Shown here: one piece after another, positions 9,664 through 21,000 of the stretch
Layout: each line of letters begins with the position of its first letter
Numbering within the stretch: the first letter of the stretch is position 1
Origin: Undaria pinnatifida
Taxonomy: Eukaryota; Sar; Phaeophyceae; Laminariales; Alariaceae
Direction of reading: 5' to 3'
Assembly (NCBI GenBank): GCA_012845835.1
Contig: JABAKD010000029.1
Span: 2,940,970 to 3,004,969, forward strand
Length of the DNA stretch: 64,000 bases
Notes under the pieces: model-generated
Database searches by the model: none
Told to the model about the DNA's origin: nothing
What the model saw: the letters and a program-made list of their open reading frames with translations, nothing else
Translations under genes and position numbers: made by a program

Positions 9664-10509
9664 ATAATACGACTCCCCTGTTTGCCGGTGTGAACAGGAC
9701 GATTTTACCAATGGCGATCTTGGTCTACAATCGTTCTGCTTTTGTCCAATCCCTGCGAGAGAGCGGGGGAAAGCGGAGGCGTGACGCTGGGGGGTGGGAG
9801 GGGACGGATAGGGAGCGAACGTCTCGGCGGAGAAAGAAAAGAAGTAGGGGACCAAATTGTTTTTTTATCTCCTCTCCGTCGAGCGTTTCATCTTCAGGTT
9901 TTATATTTCTTTTTTACTTCCCACCACGTTCGGTTGTTCCGCCGCGTTCTGCCTTTGGTGTCTTTTTCTTCGAGTTTGTTGACAAGTTGCGCTGTAAGCT
10001 GGTGAATTATCAGCTTTATTTTTGCAAAACAAACAATTACGGTCGTGGTGCAGTATAATATTACTGGTAGTAGTAGTTGTTGTGTTGCTGTGGGCGACCC
10101 TCGAGTTTGGTCGTTGTGGGATGAGGGTGGTTAGCGGGCCCTGTAGACGGCTAATCATGCGCCCAGGGTCAGCTTGGAGGGCTCAGGTCCGGGTCTTGGT
10201 GGGACTGGTCTAAACCCTACACTGATGTGCGTCTTGCACTTTTTTTTCTGTTTTTTTCTTGCTCATCCCCTCTATTATCTTCGCACTTGTTCTTTAAGTG
10301 CTTCTCCTTTTCCCTCCCTCTTGTCGTAAGTCAGATCCGGTGTCACCAAGCAGGGTCTTCACACCCCCCACCCCCCACTACAGTACACGCCCTCCTTGTT
10401 ATTGCGAGAAAACTTTAGCCCCTTCTTCCCCCGTCGGTCTGCATCGAATGGCATTGACCCTCAGCAGTGATCAAGCCTTCGATGGGGGTACCCCCAATTT
10501 TTACTACTG
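9664..10509. other. Intergenic region, nothing convincing seen
   Basis: Contains a G-rich block duplicated from about 8.95 kb and pyrimidine-rich stretches. Short frames on both strands show no protein character. Confidence 0.3.
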
Positions 10510-10850
10510 CCAGGTCTGAGCTATCATATCATACATACTATCATACTAGCATACCATATCATACTATCATACTATTATACTATCATACTATCATATCATT
10601 CTATCATACTATCATACTATCGTACTATCATACTATTATACTATCATACTATCATATCAGACCATACTATCATACTATCATACTATCATATCAAATCATA
10701 CTATCATACTATCATACTATCATACTATCATACTATCATACTATCATACTATCATACAATCATACTATCATACTATCATACTATCATACTATCATACTGA
10801 GATACTGAGATACTATTATTAATAATATCATACTATCATACTATCATACT
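10510..10850. repeat. CATACTAT 8-bp satellite
   Basis: Roughly forty copies of the octamer CATACTAT with occasional variants (CATATCAT, CATACTGA). The plus-strand frame of 113 codons across it is simply translated satellite. Confidence 0.95.
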
Positions 10851-11084
10851 CGGGCGAGTGACTCTGGACCTCGCTGACAAAAACGCGTTCGGCGATTTTT
10901 TCGGTGCAGCGTAGCGCTAGGCATCCCTTTTCGTGCTTATATCGAGAATGTTGTTATACAGTGGTAACGAAAGAGAGACTGCGACCGCAAGGAACAGGGG
11001 GGTCGTTGGCGCGAGTGACTCACCGAGCCACTGAAAAAAAAGTGGCCAAAAGGGGGTAAAACAACATAAACCCCCCTACCGTAG
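10851..11084. mobile_element. MITE family P with GTCACTCGCGCGAGTGAC palindrome
   Basis: Contains two GCGAGTGACTC blocks and ends in CCCCCCTACCGTAGC, matching the inverted end GCTACGG of the copies at 33071, 37170, 49164, 57981 and 60835. Reverse orientation relative to most copies. No coding sequence. Confidence 0.7.
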
Positions 11085-11313
11085 CATTGGTCCAGTGTAG
11101 TATCAATACTATTAATACTGTTATGCTGCACTCACCTACGAGGGTATCTCTTGATACTGATTCTCGCTCTGTCCCTCTCTCCCCCTCCCCCCCCCCCCCC
11201 CCCCCCCCCCGCCTGCCCTCCCGCCCCTCCTTTCCTCTCTCCCGCTCTCCCGTTCCATCTTCCTTTCGCTTGCTTGTTTTGGGTCATTTCTTGTCACCAG
11301 CACTCCCGGCACA

Positions 11314-11400
11314 ATGCCAACCGCGGCCGCTGCGCCAGTAACGAAAGTGTCGACCCTCTCCAACGGGGCCACTGTGGTTACCCACGCTAGCAGCCAGCTG
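11314..11400 (+). CDS. QCR2: QCR2-like exon 1
   Basis: Encodes 29 residues from MPTAAAAPVTKV to THASSQL, phase 0, ending at CTG|GTGAGT. The frame upstream stays open for about 50 codons but is poly-C/poly-Pro without an ATG, so the ATG at 11314 is the best start. An AG at 11299-11300 could also serve as an acceptor for an upstream targeting exon. Confidence 0.8.
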
Positions 11401-12512
11401 GTGAGTGTGGCCAGGAGTTCGGGGGGGAGAGGGGTTGCGTTGGAGGGGGGGGGGGGCAGGATGACGGTTTCCGAGGCATGCTACGGTAGGGGGAATGCCT
11501 TTCATTTCTCGGGGGGAAGGAGGGCGGGGGGGTGCGAGGCGAGGGGGAGAGAAGTGGGGGGGGGGGGGGGGGGGGGGGGGGCGAGAATTCGAGTTTCCTA
11601 ACCGAAAAAGCCGATTCGGTACGTGCTGTTTTTTCCTGGTATGGTATAAATCCCCTTTGTAACGCCTACGCCTGCCCCTAACCCCACCCCTAATCCTTAC
11701 CCGTACTCCCTACCTGTATATTCCCTCTATATATCCTGTAAACCCCTGCACCCACCCCCACCCCTGCCCCTACCCCTGCCCATACCCCTACCCCTGCCCC
11801 TTCTTCTAACCCCTAACCCCTAACCCCTAATCCCTACCCCAGGGAGCGTCTGTTGGGGTGGTCGTGGGATCCGGCTCTCGCGACGAGTCTGCGGCTCAAG
11901 CAGGAGCCTCCCTCCAATTGGAGGGCATGGCGTACAAGCTCACGCAGGCTCGATCTTCCATTCGTCTCATGAGGTGGGCGAGGGCTATCACCAGCCTCGA
12001 TAGATCCTCCTCCGCCGCCGCCGCTGCCGCCGCCGCTGCTGCTTCGTCCAGTAATGTATACCAGCACGACTTGGCCCAGATTCGGTATCGTGGTGGATCG
12101 TCCACACTACTTGACGGTATACGCATGTATACCTGGTACTTTTTTTATTTGTTGTGTAGTTTCGTCTTCTTTTAATACTACCAGGGTGCATGCGATTTTC
12201 GAACTCTGTTGGGTTGAAAAAACGTGTGAAAATAGTATTGAAACGGCCGAACGTCATACTAGCCCAAGGCCGGCCAACCCACGAACGTGGGCTGGGTTGG
12301 TCTTGAATTCTGACCTTCGACGGTTTCAATACTGCTGTTCGGGTGTTTGCGATGTACCCGCTTTGTCTTGGTGGGAGTTGGGTGGGAAAACATCTCGTGT
12401 TAGTGTTGAAACCGCCGAACGTCACTATCCAAGGCCATCAATCCAAACCCACCAAAATTAACGAAAACATTGGTTTATGAAATTTGTTTTCCCGCGATTT
12501 ATTTTTTTCAAG

Positions 12513-12543
<31 letters not shown>

Positions 12544-14985
12544 CTCTATCCTCCGGCGGATGGGGAAGAATAAAGCTTTAGCTCACCACGCTTCCACGTA
12601 TTTTCATACGCGTCGTGTGTCGATTTAACCCAGTTGCTTTCGCAGCCCAACGCTAACTGGCGCACCCTTCGGGTCCCATTGTAGGTATAGCGTAAGCTGT
12701 CCCTATCAGTGGTCTTCGTTACAACCCCGGCAGCGCAAGCTAAACCCACGAAAATTCACGAAAACAATGGTTTATGAAATGTTTTTTCCGCGATTTATTT
12801 TTTTTGAGTACTGTTTTTTTCCGTGGGTTGGTTGGCCTGGGGCTATGAAGTTCGTCTGTTTCAATATTACTTCGTTTTTTTTCCACTCCAACAGAGATTG
12901 GACATCGCAAACACCCTTCGTACAGTTGCTTTTTTTCTAACCTAACAGAGGTTGCAAATAGCAAACACCTTATTTGGAGAACAATGCAAACACCCTACGA
13001 TTATAACATGTTTTTCAACCCAACAGAGGTTGGAAATCGCAAACACCCTATTTTGAAGAACAATGCAAACACCCTATTATAACATGTTTTTCAACCCAAC
13101 AGAGGATGCAAATAGCAAACACCCTTTTTTGAAGAACAATGCAAACACCCTATTATAACATGTCTTTCAACCCAACAGAGGTTGGAAATCGCAAACACCT
13201 TATTATTAAGTTTTTTACCATCCAATTCCTACCAAACCAAAGTGGGTATCTCGCAAACACCCAATTGTACAAACTTTATACGAACAAATGACGCTGTTGT
13301 AACCGCCGGACTACCAACAGCAATCTCCTCGTTCGAATCCAAGCCCTCCTCCCCCCCCCCCCCCCCGTCACCAACGGAGTACCCCCCCCCCCCCCCTCCC
13401 CACCACTGCCGCCTCTTCTTCTCCTCGAACCTCGCACCATTTCGCACCAGTCGCCCGAGTATGTAGAAAATACCTGTCCAACCCCCCTCAACCTCCCTCA
13501 CCGCCGCCGCCCCTTTTTCTCCTCGAACCCCGTTCCAACTAATCGTTTAGGGATGTGGAAAATGCCGGCGGTAACCTGGCCGCCTCACGAGGGAGAGAGA
13601 AGGCGAGCCCCTTTGTCTGTTTGCTCCTCTTCGGCACTGTATGTGTTCTACCATTTTTGGACAAGCGTTTTTTTCTTTTTCTTGTACCTTACTTTGGCAT
13701 GTTGCACGTCTTATCTTACTCCTCTAGTTGCTTTTGTACCTTTGTTTGACCAACTATTTTACTTTTTGTTTGTACTTTCTCTTCGTAGATGTTGTTTACG
13801 CATGTTTTTTGTACTTTTGAATTTTTTGTCCAAAGTACACCTCGGCTGTGAGATCGACAACATTGCTGATTCTCATTGAGTGTATGCGCGTGATACTTGG
13901 ATCGCGCGCGCTATGTACGAGGTTTTGTGATCCTGTCATTCTGATTAGATAACAGGAAGAGTATAACAATCGTAAGCTTTGTTTTTTCAAAATGGAAATC
14001 GTGGAAGAAACGTAATGAGCGCCCAAAGGCAGGAGATCTCTCTTGTAAGAGTATGAACGATGTTCCGTGTCGGCGAAAGAGATGCGTGGTCAATGGTCAA
14101 ATGACTAAAGCAAGCCACAAATGAGTACCCCCCCCCCTCCGAGAGGCTATGGCTTTATAGACTCAGACTACGGGCATGTCAATGACCCCCCCCCCTCCTC
14201 TTTCCCCATTTTGTGTGTGTTTCAGATGATGTACGTGTCGGAGTGCCCGCCGGACTCGGCAGGGGACGTTCTCTCGGCGCTCGCCGAGTCGGTGGTTTCT
14301 CCCAAGATCGTGCCGTGGGAGATGGCGGACGCCACGGTGGGTTTCCTTTCTTGTGTTGATATTTTTTTCGGCCTTTTCCGGACCTTGTCTTTTGCCCTTT
14401 TTTTGCTCTTATTGTGGTTCGTTTGTTGCTCTTTTTTTCGTACGTTCTTGATATTTTCTTGGGTCTTTTCTTGACGTTTTACGTTCATGTTCTTGCTCTT
14501 TTCGTGCTCTTAGCCAACATTTCTCCAGCGTTCGAAGCCCCCCCCCCCCTCTCCCCTCCCCACTTCTACCTGAAACGTCAAAATGAAACCAGTCGAAGCT
14601 CTCGCAAATCATCCGACCTCCGCGCGGGCAGGCTCTATATCGGACCAAGATTACTCCCTCCCCCCCCACATGCCCTTCTACGCTCCCCCCATGTACTCCT
14701 GCTGTTTTGCGTCCCACCATGCATGACAATGAGCACCCCCCCTCCCCCCCCACCCCCGCCGGCATGACGCCTCCCGAAAACCCGGACGGACCTCATATTC
14801 AAACACAAACTTTTCTACACGAAAAAAATCAAGCCAAAACGTGGAAAGAAAAGCTAATGGAGATTATTTCCCCCAGATAATCTTCCACCGCCAAGCGGGG
14901 TTTACGTCGGACCAAGTCAACGACGGCCTCCACGCCCCCTCCCCCCGTCACGTGCTCCTGCGTGAGCTAGACAACGAAGGCACCG

Positions 14986-15016
<31 letters not shown>

Positions 15017-18000
15017 TTTTTGGCGGTTACCATGATGATTATCGAGTTTGATAATATTGTGCGGGGTGGAGAACCCTAACTCCGCACAAGGGGAATGAAT
15101 AATCTCATCACGTAGTGTGACTATGGCAGGCACCCACGAGGCAGTTACATAGTGATACCCAGGATTGCTGTCTCTGGAGTGGCCACGCCAGAAAACAAAG
15201 TAACTCATTGGCGCTGTCATCCATAAGCAAGAAAGTAGGCACAAGGTGTCGAAATCCGTCGCAGGAGCGGTATTTGGAAGGATGGAGTTAACCCCTCATG
15301 CGACTCGCCAAAAGCCTTACGGCGCTTCGCGCTTGGTGTAAGCAATGCGTGTCTGGTTGTTGAAAACCCGACGTGCTCCGTCCCGGAGTAGTAGGGATGC
15401 GATAGTCTATGGTCATACGACTACGGCCATGCACAAACTGAGTACCCCCCCCCCCCCCCCCCCCATCAAGTCCTGCCCTCCCCCCCCCCCGCGCTCACAT
15501 AACGCCTCCCCAAAACCGACTGATGTCATCTCCGCACTGTAAAATATAACAGGCGAAGCTGTCCCAGATCATCCTTCACCGCCACGCGGGCTCTACGTCG
15601 GAGCAAGTCGACGACGCCCTCCACGCCGCCGCTTTCGGAGACTATTCTACGTTGGGCAAGCCGCTAACCCCGGGACGTTGCAGCCTTTCCGCCGACGGCT
15701 TGAAGCAGTTCCGCGACTTGAGGTACAAGGCGTCGGGCATGACGGTGGTCGGCGTCAACGTCTGCCACGATGAGTTCAAGAGCCAAGCTGAGGTGTGTGC
15801 CTGCTGTCAGCTCCGATAGAGGTTTTTAAGGTATACCTATTTTTGGCCAAACATGTTTTGAAATGACGGGGGGGGCGCTCCTCAACCCCTTCATGAGCCC
15901 CAACCCCCCTCCCTGTTCGTACTGAAGCCAAGGAAATTTGTCTCCGAAAACGGGTTTCCAGTTGTAAAGGCGTGCTTGACTCGTGCTACAATAGAGGTAC
16001 AGTACCTATTGTTGGCGTTTTTTTTCTGAATGACGAGGGGGCGCTCCTCAACCCCTTTAGAGCCCCAAAACCCCTCCGTATACTATATCCAAGTGATTTT
16101 GTCCCCGAAAACGGGTTTCCAGTTGTAAAGGCGTGTTAGACTCGTGCTACGATAGAGGTTTTAAGGTACACCAGTACCTATTTTTGGCCAAACATGTTCT
16201 GAAATGACGGGGAACGCTCCTCAACCCCTTTAGAGCCCCAAAACCCCTCCGTGTACTACATCCAAGTGATTTTGTCCCCGAAAACGGGTTTCCAGTTGTA
16301 CGGGCGTTTTCCCAAAATCGTCGGAAATTCCATTCTAGTTTTGCATTTTTTTTTTCAATTTTGTATCAGGTACCTACTGTCGGCCAAGGGTCTGTTCATC
16401 GAGCTTCACTCTTCAGTTTTACTCAAAAATCATTTTCATTTTTTCTTTCGGTGGGGTGGGGTATGGGAGCTCGTAGCTCCTCCGGAACTGGAATCCCGTT
16501 TTGGGCACAAATAACTATGAATTAGTATAGGGAGGGGTTTGGGGTCTATGATAGAAGGGTTAAAGCGAGGAAAGAGCCTCAGGAAAAAAAAGAAAAATAT
16601 CTTGGAATTAGTATAGGAAGGAGTTTTTGGGCTCTACCGAAGCGTGTGTCGTGTTTGTGTGTTTGCTTGTTTTTTTTTTTTTTATCGTGGCCTTTTTTCT
16701 TCTCGTTTGACGGGCACGTGCCTGCTATTTACGATCCTTATAGAATGCGTAACAAAACGTGACCGCAAATTCCGCGGCGTGTGCACCTGCGTCAATTTAT
16801 TTTCATGTCATATATATATATATATATATTTTTTTTTCCTTTTCTTGTTACGTGGCGTTACTTTTTTTTTAACGGTTGTGCGATCGATGATCAGGCGGCG
16901 CTTGGCGCGGCGGACACTTCGCCGGCCGCGGTCCGCACGGCCAGCAAGTACCTCGGTGGCGAGCTTCGCGTCAAGAACGACGTCGGGACCACCAGCGTGT
17001 CCATCGCCTTCGCCTCCCCTCCTGGCGCCCACTCAAGTGAGCTTCGTTTTTATTTTTAGTCCTCCGGTGGATGCAGAGTAATAAACAGCTTACGCTCACC
17101 ACACTCGCACGAATTTGCATGCACCTCGGGTCAATTAACTCAACTGTATTCGCAATCCAGCTGGTTTTCTGGCGTGTCCTTTAGTTCCCGTGGTGGCTAC
17201 AGCGCTATCTGTCCCTACCGGCTGTCACCGTTGCTACCCCAGCAGTGCAAGCTGCCGTTGTGCACGGATGCTTACTCATCCCTTTTTGTGCAGTGCTCGC
17301 ATGTTTCTGTGGCGACATGCCTGAGATTTGTGTTAGATTTTTTTTTTGTAGGGTTTTTTAAGATATGCCCCCGTTGGGAGTGCAATGCATGCACTCCCGT
17401 CTATGGGCACATACTAGTTGAAATTCGAGAGGAATATGTATTCCTGTACGTATTCACAGTGAACTGGTTAGTATTGACCCTTTTTGCAGAGGGCGTTAGA
17501 GGGAAAAGTTGACGAAATATTATTGACGAAAAATATTGACGAATCTTCCACATGAAGGAAGCAAAGTGGGCGAATGATGCTATCTCCACCGAAACTGACC
17601 CTAAGGGGACAGGCCGGGTCGACATACACACGCATCCGTATACAACGGCAGCTTGCGCTGCGGGGGTTGTAACGAAGACCACTGATAGGGACAGCTTACG
17701 CTATACCTACAATGGGACCCGAAGGGTGCGCCAGCTAGCGTTGGGCTGCGAAAGTAACTGAGTTAAATCGACACACGACGCGTATGAAAATACGTGGAAG
17801 TGTGGTGAGCTAAAGCTTTATTTTTCCCCATCCGCCGGAGGATGAAAAAAAAAAAAAAAAAAAATGTCAGGGGACCGGCAGTAGTATCAGCCGATGACTT
17901 GACCGACGACAATTTTCCAGTAACTTTTACCTTGACTGACTCAAGGCTACTAGGTTTTAGTGTGGAACGATCGTTTTGTCGCCCTTGGCTGTCGGGAGAC

Positions 18001-21000
18001 GAAACTCTGACCCCTCTCGACCGCGTCCGTCCTTTGTCCGTCTTTTCGTCCTTCCGTCCTTTTTGCCCCGGTCTGTCTGTCTGTCTGTCTGTCTGTCTGT
18101 GTTGTCTTTTTTGAAAAAAAAACAAAAACGCTAAACCAAACACAAAACATTACCAAAAACAACCCCCCCCCTCCCGCCGGAACCATCCTCCCATATCTAA
18201 CTACACCCGCATACCATTATATACATATATACATATATATGTTTAAGGCGCTCCGGCGTACGAGGCGCTCGCGGCCCTCTTTAACGCCCGCGCGGCGGCA
18301 GCAGCAGCAAACACCGCGTCTACCGCGTCGGGCTTCAATGTGACCTACTCCGACGTCGGGCTTGTGGGAGTGACGGGCACGTGCGAAAACGGGGGAGCCG
18401 CGGCAATGACGGAGGCGCTAGCTTCCTGCTTCTTGGTGAGAAGAATATCGACGATTGACGACACCGTACTGATTTGCTACCCCCCCCTCAATGTGACCCC
18501 CTCCTCCTTCTGTTTTCCGTCATCCACCCTCCGGTTTGTGGGAGGGGGGGGGTAAGTGATGTCTGATTTTTCGGCGCTAGCTTTGGGCGTCTTGGTGAGA
18601 AGGCAGCGACCATCGGCGATACGGATTACTATTCCCGCATCCCGCCCTCCCTCTACCCTTACCCACCCTCGCGCTCCTGTTCCTTCGGAGGGCGCGCGGG
18701 GGCGTAATTGATGACTGATTTTTTGTGGTTATCATATGGGTGTGTACCTGCTATTTAATAGAAGACGTCAATCGTTGGGGCTCTGAGTTGGCTGGAACTA
18801 AACACCCGGGTTGTTATTTATTGACAGGTAACTGACGTTAGCCGACTAGTTGGCTGTCGCCAAAAGTCAGGCGAACGAAGCAAGCCGAAAAAGACACCCG
18901 AGGGGTGAGGCGCTGTAGACACCTACCTCCGTGCGCCAAAATAACGCAAATTGGGTTGGTTTTCACAGGTATACACAAACAGTTTGTGGCGCTGGCCAGT
19001 GAACTAGTCGACTAAAGTCAGGCGAGCGAAGTGAGCCAAAAATCCCATCCCCGGCCGAGGGGCCTCGCTGGAGGCGCCCCCGGAGGGCCTCCCGCCGGCC
19101 ACCGGAGGATCTCGCTGCAGGCGCCACTGGAGGCAAAAAACACGCTCTTTGGTTTCTTTTTATGCACAGCAAGTTTGATACGTACAACGGCCAAGTTTAT
19201 CAGTGTTTTTGAGCGTGGAACAGGTCGGTTCTGTGGTTCGTGTCAGCGTGACAGACGTACCTGAAATACGGACATACCGTCCCGGTGTGGGTTTCTCATT
19301 GTTGCGGCGTGTCGTAGCGGTACGTACCGGTACACGCGCGGCAGGGCAGGCAGTGGCACACAATCAATAAAAACAGAATGCACAATATTGTAGGTTGGAA
19401 TAGAGAACGCATTTTTCAGTCGCCGGCGATTGAAGAACGGCTCACAGTTGAACCAGTATTTCGCTAGTATATGCGGGACCCGTGAATACGTGTACGGTAT
19501 GTAGTACGAGGTATACGGCATCCTCTTACGTTTTTTTACGTGGCCTGCATAGGCGGGTCCGATGTTTTACTTTTTTTTTTTTTTTTTTCTTCTCCTTTTA
19601 ATCCCCCGGCGGATGGGGAAATATAAAGCTTGAGCTCACCACACTTCCACGTATTTTCATACGCGTCGTGTGTCGATTTAACTCAGTTGCTTTCGCAGCC
19701 CAACGCTAGCTGGCGCACCCTTCGGATCCCATCGTACTAGATGTTTTACTGTGCTATATGATATGTAAGACCCTCACTGATGTTGGATGCGTTACCAACT
19801 ACAGTGCGGTAACACACCAGACCAAGATGTGCCCTGCAAGAGGTTGCTTCGTGAGCTCGCACAAAATCAAACGATTAGGCAAAGCGTAGTCGTCGCAAAA
19901 AAGCGAGAAAAGGAAATTCGGAAGCAACACCGGCGGGCCGCCACGCGTTGCCGAAGGAGCCGCCTTTGCTATAAAAAAGGTATGCGGTGGGGGCCCCCCA
20001 ACAAGGGGGTCTGAGTAGAAATGCGGTATCCCGATATATGGCGGTCAAAACCGCCTGGGGCGACCGGGGAATTGCGCTCACAACGTGGAAGGAATAAGGC
20101 GGCTTCTCTATATAAGGCGGTCATGACATTGCTATGGCACACCACCGACACACTAGGGACGCGTGCTACGATAATCGAGTTCCTCGATTTTGGAGCGTAA
20201 GACATGTCCCTCCCAAAAACTGTTTTGGAGAAAAATAAAACTGCTACATGCCGGATGAAACCATCCCATTGTGCCTAGGTACACAGGGAGAATCATCATG
20301 CAGAAAAGTGGCCTATTATTTACCAGGTATTTTTTTCCCGACGATTTTGGGTTGAGGAGCCCCGTCAAATTCAGAATACATTTTTCGCCAAAAAAAGGTA
20401 TACCTCTATTCGTAGCATGCCTCTGAGTAAACCCTTACTGCGACCGTTGCCGTCGACGCATATAGTCTATTCCAGGCAGTCAGTAACTACCTGAGGAGTT
20501 GTTTTAGGACCGCCTGCAACAAAAACGCCGTTATATATTTTGGTAGTGGGGGGAGGGTTATACGAACACCGTGGGATTATTTTCTAGGATAAGGGGAATT
20601 TGGTGTGGCACGCGTGTGGTTCCAGTATTGTGGGAAGGAAGCATTGAAAAGAAAATGCCCCGAAACGCCACTGTGCACCTTTAGACCCTAACCCCAACCT
20701 CGTCCCTGCCCACAGAAGTTGGTCGGAAACAATCCGACGATTTAAAAAGAAGAAATATTTGATCGATCACATTGAGGTTTGTAATCTACATGAAAATAAA
20801 AATACGTTTGGTATTTACATGAATAATAAAATCCCTCGATGTCCATACTGTATCCTAGATAATAAGTAAATGTTGTGGTTGGGACTGCTGCTGTGCAAGC
20901 GACCTCCGTTAGGGTTACTGCTGTGCAAGCGACCTCCGTCAGGGTTACTGCTGTGCAAGCGACCTCCGTCAGGGTTACTGCTGTGCAAGCGACCTCCGTC

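Larger units (their letters stand above)
17037..18247 (+). repeat. Intron 6 with two SINE-like copies
   Basis: Contains reverse (17044-17265, old) and forward (17630-17864, young) copies of SINE-like family F, a TCTG tetranucleotide run at 18079-18100 and a TATATA stretch before the acceptor TTTAAG. Confidence 0.75.

Noticed and set aside
10467-10808. 113-codon Tyr/His/Ile-rich frame
   Set aside because: Translation of the CATACTAT satellite.
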